NCBI GenBank assembly: GCA_021161105.1
Contig: JAGHBG010000217.1
Location: forward strand, 1-26,902
Source: Thermotogaceae bacterium
GTDB lineage: Bacteria > Thermotogota > Thermotogae > Thermotogales > Thermotogaceae
Reading direction: 5' to 3'
Length of the DNA stretch: 26,902 bases
How positions within the stretch are numbered: the stretch's first letter is position 1; every line of letters starts with the position of its first letter. The notes under the pieces were generated by a model, which worked only from the letters and a program-made list of their open reading frames with translations, had not been told where the DNA came from and made no database searches. Below are positions 1 through 6,386 of this stretch, in pieces. Position numbers and translations under genes: made by a program.

Positions 1-305
1 TATCGTTAACACACCATGAGAGATGGGATGGAAGTGGTTATCCTATAGGATTGAAAGGAGAAGAAATCCCAATTTCAGGACAAATAGTAGGTGTAGCAGA
101 TAGTTTTGATGCGATGATTTCAAAAAGACCGTATAAAAGAGCTAAGAGTTTTGATGAGGCCTTTAGGGAGATAGAAGAAAATAGTGGCACCTTGTATTCA
201 CCACAGGTTGTGAAAGCATTTTTAGAATCAGTAGAAGAAGTAATAAGTATATATAGAGGTGACAAGTACAATAACAATTTTAATGATAATTTCGAGAAAA
301 ATTGA
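1..305 (+). CDS. HD-GYP domain protein, C-terminal end (5' truncated by window)
   Basis: The open frame runs in from the window edge (first full codon at 3) and stops at 303-305. It begins with HHERWDGSGYP, the HHE...GxGYP signature that separates HD-GYP domains from ordinary HD domains. This is followed by the usual helix IVGVADSFDAMISKRPYK and a charged C-terminal tail. HD-GYP enzymes hydrolyse cyclic di-GMP. The metal-binding HD residues and any sensory N-terminus lie outside the window, so activity and input cannot be judged. The tail after the domain is rich in Asn and Asp and ends EKN. A REC-GGDEF cyclase elsewhere in the window makes c-di-GMP turnover a recurring theme, but there is no direct link. 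Confidence 0.9.
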   Translation, partial: SLTHHERWDGSGYPIGLKGEEIPISGQIVGVADSFDAMISKRPYKRAKSFDEAFREIEENSGTLYSPQVVKAFLESVEEVISIYRGDKYNNNFNDNFEKN

Positions 306-640
306 ATTCATCACCAGAATTTATAAAAGAGGCTGTAAAAATTTAAATTTTTCAAAAAACCAAGGTCTTGGTTTTCCACCGGAACGTCGGAACTTGCCGT
401 AACCCAAAACTTGTCGATCTGGTTACTATTGGAAGTGTATAGATTACTACTGATTTCCATAATCCAAAGATCCTAATTATAAAGAAGAGTCCATCAAGCA
501 CAGCGGCTTCTCTTCCAGCTTCGAATAGCAATTTAACTTAAGACCGCTACAGTGATGACTCTCCACTAAAGAAAAGCAAATTTGAAAAGCGACGATTAAT
601 AAACAGCAAAAATGCTGGGGAAAATCAGTAAAAAATAAAA
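306..640. other. 335-bp intergenic stretch without a recognisable gene
   Basis: Neither strand carries a complete gene with a ribosome binding site here. The + strand has an open stretch of about 45 codons (roughly 345-475) and the - strand has a codon-like stretch of about 30 residues over 360-445. Neither has a credible start or a family I recognise. The stretch is less A/T-monotonous than the neighbouring spacers, so it may be a decayed gene or a remnant of a mobile element. It holds the weak hairpin at 356-375 and ends at the strong hairpin at 641-660. Confidence 0.4.
356..375 (+). terminator. weak AT-rich hairpin after the HD-GYP gene
   Basis: AAAACCA (356-362) pairs perfectly with TGGTTTT (369-375) around a six-base loop, about 50 bp after the HD-GYP stop. 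The stem is short and AT-rich and only four T residues end it, so it is a possible rather than a convincing terminator. It is symmetric and could act on either strand. Confidence 0.35.
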
Positions 641-664
641 ACCGGCCCCTGAGGCCGGCTTTTT
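634..664 (-). terminator. Rho-independent terminator of the chemotaxis receptor gene
   Basis: CCGGCC (642-647) pairs with GGCCGG (653-658). The hairpin is flanked by an A-run on the left (631-641) and TTTTT on the right (660-664). Read on the - strand, it is a GC stem followed by GGTTTTTATTTTTT, about 30 bp after the receptor stop codon. The symmetry means it can also stop + strand transcription. Confidence 0.8.
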
Positions 665-694
665 CTATTGTATATTCCTTCCTTGATATATCCC

Positions 695-2699
695 CTATAT
701 CTTGAATTTCTTTACTAAATTCACCACATTTTCTGCTACAGTGCTCAATTCCTCACTCATCGCACTGAGGTTTTGACTGGACTCTGCCTGTTGTTTCACC
801 GCTTTTGACATCTCTTCTACCCGGCTCGCTGTGTCTGTAATAGCTTTAACCACTGTGTCCATAGCACCGCTCATCTCTTCTGCAGATGCGCTTTGCTCTT
901 CCGCATTCGCCGCCAGACTCTCTATCTGCGCAGATATGTTGTCCATCTGTTCTGTTATTCTTCCAAATTTCTCCACTACTGTCTCTGACTCCTTGTTTAT
1001 GTTCTCTACTACTTCTACTGTCCCTCTCGTAGCTTCATCTGCTGCCGCTGTCCCCTGGCTTACTTGCCCAAGTATCTGTCCTATTTGCTCTGTTGCTCTC
1101 TTCGTTTCTTCCGCTAATTTCCTGATTTCATCTGCCACTACCGCAAAGCCTCTTCCTGCTTCTCCTGCTCGCGCTGCTTCTATCGCCGCATTCAATGCAA
1201 GTAAGTTCGTCTGCTCTGCTATCGCGTTTATTGCCTCCAGTATCTGACTTATGCTCTGTCCATGTTCATTTAGTTTTCTTACTACTTCTGCCGTCTGTTT
1301 CGCACTATCTGATGCCTGTTTTATCATTTCAACAATCACTGATACGGCTCTTTCTCCTTCGTTTACAGCCGTCTTTACCTGATCAGCTCTCTCTTGTAAG
1401 CTCCTGCGCTGCTTTTGCTACATTCTGCGCGCTCGCTGTTACTTCTTCTATTCCACTGGTTACTTCCTGTACCGACGCTGAAACACTCTGGGTCTCTCTA
1501 TCCACTTCTTCCATCTGTGAAGCAAGCTCTTCACTTGTAGCACTTAACTCTTCAGCTGTTGCAGCTAAGTTACCTGCTGATGAGTCAACCTGTCCTGATG
1601 CATCATTGATGGATTTAAATACTTCTCTTAAATTGTTAGCCATTTGTTGAAGAGCTTGAGCCATCCGTGCTACCTCATCCTTACCTTTCGCTTCAAATTT
1701 TACTGTAAGATCACCTTTTCCAAATTCATCCACTCTTTTCACGAGTCCCCTTATTGCTTTAGAAATTGAAGTGCTGACAAAGAAGACCACACCAACAATC
1801 ACAGCCATAAGAACAGCAAGGCCAATCACAACGTTTCTTAGAGCAGCATTTGCGGTAGCCAGAACTTCTTTTTCCGAAATAGCAACGCCCAATACCCACC
1901 CATTTGTGTAAGGAACAGGTACATAGTAATTATAATTTACAGAACCATCTGGATTTATGACTTTTGCAAATCCTTCTTTGCCTGCAAGTGCTTCCCTTGC
2001 CATTTCCTCAAGCCCTTTGTACCCCTCTTTTGATGCCTGTGTAATGTTGAATTTCATTATCCATTCTTTTATCGGTGACCCTATAACCACTCCAGTCGAA
2101 TCAACCACCCACGGGAACGCTGATTCACCTACATGTATGTCTTCTAATATTTTACTAATAGTATCGAAAGTTACTGTTAGACCAAATACCCCTATTACTT
2201 TCCCTGTTTCATCTTTTACCGGCACCGCAACAACAAATATTCCTCTTCCTGTCGCTTTCGATATTAAACCATCACTCACTGCATATTCTGCTCCCTGCTT
2301 TACTACTTTCTGAAAGTAATCCCTGTCAGAGATATTAGCAGCGATCCCCAGTGTTGTTGGAGAAGTACCATCCGGGTATGCAATGAATCCCATTTCATAC
2401 TCTGGCCTTTTTACAAGTTTTTGTTTTAAGTCTTCCATTGAATCCTTCCATTCTCCTGTTTTCAACGCTTCAATAATTTCTTTTCCCTCTGCGAAAGTTT
2501 TCGCTTCTTTGATTATCCCGTGTATCCATTCTCCGATGAATCCAGCGTGTCCATCTACCACATTTAATAACATCTCTTCAGTTGTCGCAGTGGTTGAAGA
2601 ACTAATTTGGAAGTAAAGCAGAAATGTTATCATAACTCCGATTACTATGGATGGGACTAAAATAAGAAGTAGCATTTTACCTCTAATGCTTTTCATCAT
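695..2699 (-). pseudogene. methyl-accepting chemotaxis protein with dCache sensor, frameshifted
   Basis: Two frames on the - strand make one receptor of about 667 residues. The first (2699-1383) holds transmembrane segment 1 (residues 8-30), a periplasmic double-Cache-like sensor (about 35-285), transmembrane segment 2 (288-310), a HAMP domain (311-362) and the start of the methylation helix. It stops at TGA 1383-1385. The rest of the coiled coil continues in another frame from about 1386 to 695 and includes the conserved hairpin tip (EQTNLLALNAAIEAARAGE). The frames meet at a CT tract, (CT)4 at 1387-1394. Adding one CT unit, or losing one base, rejoins them in register. The start follows GGGAGGT at good spacing. 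There is no C-terminal CheR-tethering pentapeptide; the protein ends VKKFKI. No che gene is adjacent. The break may be a real mutation, slippage or a sequencing error. Confidence 0.85.
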
Positions 2700-2779
2700 T
2701 CTACCTCCCTTTCACATAAGGAAATTTGACTGTTTTTAATCTTTTTATCAGTAAAAAACATTTAGACATGTCCAACTAT

Positions 2780-2809
2780 AATATAACATTGAAAAATTAG
2801 TTGTGTCAA
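2780..2809 (-). promoter_or_regulatory. sigma-70-type promoter of the chemotaxis receptor gene
   Basis: On the - strand, a perfect -35 TTGACA (2804-2809) is followed after 18 bp by TATATT (2780-2785). The predicted start near 2773 falls on the palindrome GACATGTC (2764-2771). This leaves a leader of about 75 nt before the GGGAGGT site and the receptor ATG. Confidence 0.7.
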
Positions 2810-2919
2810 GCAAATTGTGCCTTTTCATTGCAAACAGGTGCGGGGATAGGTACCAGTTGGAGATAGCAAAGATGGAAAAAGATGGCAATATATGATGAGA
2901 GGTGTGAGATAAAAGATAA

Positions 2920-3162
2920 GCGGAAGCGCAAAAATGCACGGTACATCAGCTAAGAAACAGCCTGAAACACATACCATGGAAAGAGAAGAAAGAATTTGCG
3001 AAGGATTTGAAGGGAAAGCAGGTGTTTTTGAGTGACGAATCTTTAAGCAAGAGCTTATATTTAGCGATAATAGGGATAGAGAAGAAATGGGCTGGGAAGA
3101 AGATGAAAAATTTGGGGATAATTTACGGGCAGCTTAAACAAATTTTTGAAGGGAGGATTTAA
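2920..3162 (+). pseudogene. IS256-family (mutator) transposase remnant, internally deleted
   Basis: The + strand frame reads CTVHQLRNSLKHIPWKEKKE and then FAKDLKG. This is the conserved block after the second catalytic Asp in IS256-type transposases. It passes directly into VFLSDESLSKSLYLA, then KKW and YGQLKQIFEGRI-stop, which is the family's normal C-terminus. The roughly 65-70 residues that normally separate these blocks, including the region with the catalytic Glu, are missing without loss of frame. Upstream of 2920 the frame has several stops and no recognisable DDE N-terminus. The right end of the element follows, with the tip TTACACAGTTATCG at 3181-3194. It cannot encode an active transposase. 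A second, shorter remnant of the same element lies at 5684-5764. Confidence 0.85.
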
Positions 3163-3172
3163 TTATGTCAGG

Positions 3173-3203
3173 CTTAGCTTTTACACAGTTATCGAAAAAG
3201 TCC
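3173..3203 (+). repeat. right terminal end of IS256-like element, copy A
   Basis: After the transposase stop comes a stretch ending TTACACAGTTATCGAAAAAG then TCCC. It matches copy B at about 5765-5793 (TTACACAGTTATCGGGAAAG then TACC). Similarity between the copies stops just after this point, which marks the probable element tip. I found no matching left end. Confidence 0.6.
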
Positions 3204-3225
3204 CAGGGAGCGCTACAACTCCCTG
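3195..3225 (-). terminator. terminator of the MMPL exporter gene
   Basis: CAGGGAG (3204-3210) pairs with CTCCCTG (3219-3225) around an eight-base loop. On the - strand it is followed by GGACTTTTT, with the T5 run at 3195-3199. It lies about 25 bp after the exporter stop. The T-run is contributed by the IS remnant's tip, so the insertion may have helped create this terminator. Confidence 0.6.
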
Positions 3226-3247
3226 TAACTTCATTCTTTGGTTGCTT

Positions 3248-5314
3248 TTACTCACTTACCAGCAAAATAGTAGAAAGCGTTCCAAAGCCTATTCCGACTG
3301 CGATAAGAATGCCCAAACGAGCATATAAAGCCATTGGCGAAAATAACAATGTCAAAAAGCCTAAAATCAAACCGAAGCTGTTGCTAACTATAACAGGAAT
3401 TACCTGCTTCTTGGCCTCTATACCATGGTTTTTAGCTTCCATAAGATGAATGGAGTAATCGATGACTAATCCAGCTAATATACTGGCAACTATGCTTGTT
3501 GAGATTTCAAGCCAGATTCCTGCTAATGACATGAAATAGAAGTTAAAAATCAAGGTTAACACAACAGGCAAAATAGCAAGAAAACTTTTAGAGAGTTTTC
3601 TAAATATAATGAGCATCAGTGCAAATATAAAGAGAATGGTAAAAACAACAGAATTTATTTGGCTTTTCATTACTTTTTCATTTAGAGAGGCCATTGCTAA
3701 GGGTTCACCAGCTATGTGTAATCTGAGATCACGCGGGAGAGATGACCCTATTCTTTTGATTTTATCTGCTACCCTCTGAAAATTCTTTGAGTCGGTATAA
3801 GGTGTTTTAATCGTTATCTTCAAAGTGTTCCCAACGATTAAATCTGAAAGTTCATCTGTGGTTCTTGAAAGTATCTGCACCAATGGAAGTGGTATTAAGT
3901 AATATCTCCAAAAGTCAAGAGCGCTTATGGTACCATTGACTTCCTTTAATTTTTCTACTTTTTCTAAAAAGCTAAGTAAATGTTTTTGATCATCCATTGT
4001 GAATGGCGAAGATTTTTCGGCGACAACATATAAAGGTATAGCCCACCCAAAATCCTTTATGGCTTTTTGTGCTGATAAACGAACTTGAGAATTCTTATGG
4101 AAATAACTAAAGCTATCAAAATTTACTTCTAATTGAGGAATAATCCAGATCGATGTAGCAAGCATAATCAGCGAAGTTACTAAAAAGCCATATTTCCAAT
4201 ATTTTTTCTTGCCAAGATCAGGAAATTTCCATTTTCTTTTTTTAAAATGTTCATTTGAACCACTCCGAAATCTTATATCTGTTATCGTAACTGTTGATGG
4301 GATAACTGCAAAAACAGCCATCAAGCTCAAGAAAATTCCTACCGACACGATTATTCCAAGTTCTCTAAAAGCCTTCAGCGGCGTAAAAAGAAATGATAAG
4401 AAAGCCAGGGCAGTGGTAACTGCAGAAAGGAATATGGGACGCCATTCATCTTTTATAGCCTTTTTTATTGCAATGTCAGGTGGATGATCTTTTAAATAGT
4501 ACATTAGTCTATCTACGAGGTGTAAACCATATGCAGGGGTAATGATTATTAAGAAAATCCCTGCTGAAGCTGTTAATATGTTAACTGAAAGTCCTGTTAT
4601 ACCCATAAGTTCATATACCCATATTGCAGATAAGATGGCAGATAGTGGTGGGAGAATAGCTGCTAAAAAGCTCCTGAACTTGATATAATATATTCCACAT
4701 ACTATCAAAAAAAGGAGTAGCGGATAAATCATCGTCAGGATTTGCACAGATTTGTCTATTTCAAAGTCCACTACAGGTTGGCCTGTAATTGATATTTGGA
4801 AATTTCTTAATTTGATGTTTTCGAGCTCTTTGATAAGCTTTTTATCTTCCTCTTCCAAATGTATAATCACAGCGGTAGTTCTTCCATCTTTGTTTATTAT
4901 GTTGTTCACGTAAAACGGATCTTTCAACATTCCCACGGGATCGCTTTCAAGATACTTTTTATGGTTAATAGTGAGTCCCTTGATTTCTAGTTTAGAAGCT
5001 TTGAGTAAAGAATCCACATCCTTTACTGTTTCTTTATTCTCCAAAAATTTCACTAATTTTTTAACTTCTTCAATAGCTTGTTTATTTTCAAGTATCGTTC
5101 CATTTATTTCAGGTCTCAATTCTAATATACAAAGAATGACTCCCTTCTCTGTGGAGATTTTTTCCACTGTCTTTAATTCTTTAACTGCAGGATCATCTTT
5201 GGGCAAGATAGAAAGGCTTGAGGACATCTCAAGCTTGGAAAATCCAAAAAAACCGAGTATTATGGTAATGAGAAGAATAAAACTAAGCAAAATGATGCAT
5301 TTGGTTTTGCTCAA
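3248..5314 (-). CDS. MMPL/RND-superfamily exporter (HAE3-like)
   Basis: This 688-residue membrane protein has the two-fold RND layout. Each half has one N-terminal helix (about residues 7-25, and again near 375-392), a periplasmic loop and a block of five helices. The loops carry the usual LPKDDPAVKEL-like region near the start. The helix blocks resemble sterol-sensing or MMPL domains (for example LLLFLIVCGIYYIKFRSFLA and VFTILFIFALMLIIFRKL). Such proteins use the proton gradient to move lipids, hopanoids or drugs; the substrate here is unknown. The start is TTG 5312-5314 behind GGGAGGT. The last helix ends STILLVSE-stop, whereas relatives usually continue into a Pro-Ala-Leu-Leu-like ending. 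The C-terminus may therefore be slightly clipped, and the IS remnant begins only about 45 bp further on. It stands alone between two IS remnants. Confidence 0.85.
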   Translation of the reverse strand: MSKTKCIILLSFILLITIILGFFGFSKLEMSSSLSILPKDDPAVKELKTVEKISTEKGVILCILELRPEINGTILENKQAIEEVKKLVKFLENKETVKDVDSLLKASKLEIKGLTINHKKYLESDPVGMLKDPFYVNNIINKDGRTTAVIIHLEEEDKKLIKELENIKLRNFQISITGQPVVDFEIDKSVQILTMIYPLLLFLIVCGIYYIKFRSFLAAILPPLSAILSAIWVYELMGITGLSVNILTASAGIFLIIITPAYGLHLVDRLMYYLKDHPPDIAIKKAIKDEWRPIFLSAVTTALAFLSFLFTPLKAFRELGIIVSVGIFLSLMAVFAVIPSTVTITDIRFRSGSNEHFKKRKWKFPDLGKKKYWKYGFLVTSLIMLATSIWIIPQLEVNFDSFSYFHKNSQVRLSAQKAIKDFGWAIPLYVVAEKSSPFTMDDQKHLLSFLEKVEKLKEVNGTISALDFWRYYLIPLPLVQILSRTTDELSDLIVGNTLKITIKTPYTDSKNFQRVADKIKRIGSSLPRDLRLHIAGEPLAMASLNEKVMKSQINSVVFTILFIFALMLIIFRKLSKSFLAILPVVLTLIFNFYFMSLAGIWLEISTSIVASILAGLVIDYSIHLMEAKNHGIEAKKQVIPVIVSNSFGLILGFLTLLFSPMALYARLGILIAVGIGFGTLSTILLVSE

Positions 5315-5415
5315 CAGAACACCTCCCAGCTAATCAATATTTCACTTTTCTTTTATGAACACATCAATATTGTGGGCTGCAACCGATCCACCTTCGGCAT
5401 TGTGCTATTGTTGTA

Positions 5416-5445
5416 TTTTAGTATACTACTGTTTTAGTATGCTAC
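5416..5445. repeat. two 14-bp tandem direct repeats upstream of the exporter gene
   Basis: TTTTAGTATACTAC (5416-5429) and TTTTAGTATGCTAC (5432-5445) match at 13 of 14 positions with a 16-bp period. They lie about 100-130 bp before the exporter start. Such spaced repeats can be operator sites, for example for a dedicated repressor. They could also belong to the insertion-scarred background. Confidence 0.4.
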
Positions 5446-5515
5446 CTACATGTAAAAATTTTACCAATAACTAAGCGCCTGGTACGGACATACTCCCTAG
5501 TTTTTGGAAAACAAA

Positions 5516-5632
5516 TTAGGAGAACTCATGGTGTTTTATCTTAACCAGCTGCCTTGCGAAAGTAGGTCCTTTTTCGAGACTTACCTCCAAAATAGTGTAA
5601 GCATCCTCTTTTATTATTTTGAAGTTTATCAT
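5516..5632 (-). pseudogene. short coding-like remnant, unidentified
   Basis: A 38-codon frame (MINFKIIKEDAYTILEVSLE, then KGPTFARQLVKIKHHEFS) has protein-like composition but no proper ribosome binding site and no recognisable family. It lies in IS-scarred DNA, in the same orientation as the broken gene at 5772-6012. It may be the detached 3' part of that gene or of another. It may also be chance. Confidence 0.25.
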
Positions 5633-5683
5633 CCACTCAGCTATCTCTTAAACTTCCTTACACAATTTTTTTGGCAGCCCCGG

Positions 5684-5764
5684 ACTGAAAAGAAGATGAA
5701 AAATTGGGGAACAACTTATGGCCAGCTAAAACAAATTTTTGAAGGGAGGATTAATTATGTCTAA
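5684..5764 (+). pseudogene. IS256-family transposase C-terminal remnant, copy B
   Basis: The frame reads EKKMKNWGTTYGQLKQIFEG then RI, nearly identical to the end of the transposase remnant at 2920-3162. The upstream part of the transposase is gone; sequence before 5684 does not match the family. One T has been lost relative to copy A next to the original stop (GGATTAATT against GGATTTAATT), so the frame reads through NYV to a new stop. The element's right end follows, with its tip near 5793. Confidence 0.8.
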
Positions 5765-5793
5765 CTACGATTTACACAGTTATCGGGAAAGTA
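5765..5793 (+). repeat. right terminal end of IS256-like element, copy B
   Basis: The tip TTACACAGTTATCGGGAAAG is at 5772-5791. It matches copy A at 3181-3200 and lies in the same orientation. It forms the boundary with the broken - strand gene that follows. Confidence 0.55.
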
Positions 5794-6012
5794 CCGACTA
5801 CGCTTTCACCGTTATAGAAAATAGATATTCTGAATTTAACATTCTTTCCATTCATCTTCGTTTTCATATAAATTTTTCCTGACATATTAACTATTTCTAC
5901 TCCAGGATCTTCTGTAAATCCTTTAAAACCTTATTTTATCTCCTTCTTCAACAGAAAATTTCTCGAAACAAGGAACTTTCTTGAGTGGTCTCTTAAGCTC
6001 TATTTTCATCAT
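5772..6012 (-). pseudogene. broken unidentified gene, frameshifted and cut by an IS end
   Basis: A - strand gene begins with ATG (6010-6012, or the next ATG at 6007-6009) behind an AAAGAGG site. It reads MMKIELKRPLKKVPCFEKFS then VEEGDKIRF before stopping at 5923-5925. Shifting frame near 5926-5935 gives GFKGFTEDPGVEIVNMSGKI and then YMKTKMNGKNVKFRISIFYN, which runs into the IS tip at about 5793 and stops at 5772. The product is beta-rich and hydrophilic, with no family I recognise. Both a single-base frameshift and truncation by the insertion appear to have killed it. Confidence 0.5.
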
Positions 6013-6098
6013 GCCTCTTTTCTCCTCAAGAGCATCATAATGTGACTCTTGAAAAAACTATAAAGTGAATCTTAGAAAAGTTCCGTTTATCTATAACT

Positions 6099-6314
6099 TT
6101 AAACAACAAAACTTAACAAGAGTGATATGGCTAAAAACACTCCTGCATATGCAAGGAATTTCCATCCTCTCTTGTCGAATTCTTTTCTTTTTAAATCTTT
6201 CTTCTCTCTCAGATACTTCGTTCCTATTTCAAAAAGGATTATGGACAGTATCAAAAGCCCCATACCCAGCCAAAAAAGGACATCAGATGCTATCCAGATT
6301 ATGTTTTTAATCAT
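6099..6314 (-). CDS. small membrane protein with two predicted helices
   Basis: The product is 71 residues starting at ATG 6314. I prefer this to the GTG nine bases upstream because that GTG lies inside the GAGGTGG ribosome binding site. Helix one is about residues 5-28 (IIWIASDVLFWLGMGLLILS) and helix two about 48-70 (FLAYAGVFLAISLLLSFVV). They are separated by a strongly basic loop (YLREKKDLKRKEFDKRGWK). I do not recognise a family. It sits after the terminator of the peptide-binding protein gene, so it needs its own promoter or read-through. The end of the gene is close to the IS-scarred segment. Confidence 0.6.
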   Translation of the reverse strand: MIKNIIWIASDVLFWLGMGLLILSIILFEIGTKYLREKKDLKRKEFDKRGWKFLAYAGVFLAISLLLSFVV

Positions 6315-6336
6315 CTTTTCCACCTCTTTCTATTAC

Positions 6337-6360
6337 AAAAAGGCGGGCATAACGCCCGCC
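6337..6360 (-). terminator. terminator of the oligopeptide-binding protein gene
   Basis: GGCGGGC (6342-6348) pairs perfectly with GCCCGCC (6354-6360) around a five-base loop. On the - strand the stem is followed by TTTTT. It lies about 27 bp after the stop of the binding-protein gene. Confidence 0.85.
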
Positions 6361-6386
6361 CCCTTAACTTTCTTATAGACTATTTC

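Noticed and set aside
1383..1400. Programmed ribosomal frameshift in the chemotaxis receptor
   Set aside because: There is no slippery heptamer or obvious stimulatory structure at the CT tract, and receptors of this family are not known to need frameshifting. Mutation or sequencing error is simpler.
3146..3449. Small + strand frames after the transposase remnant
   Set aside because: They start inside the IS end and run antisense to the MMPL exporter, with no protein-like pattern of their own.
5655..5680. A left end of the IS at the TTACACAATTTTTTTGGCAG stretch
   Set aside because: It resembles an IS tip, but it points the same way as the right end at 5772-5793, so the two cannot be the two ends of one element.
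5504..5764. 86-codon + strand frame as an independent gene
   Set aside because: Its last 27 codons are a transposase C-terminus, while the first part has no family resemblance and a poor ribosome binding site. It is a chance fusion around an IS remnant.
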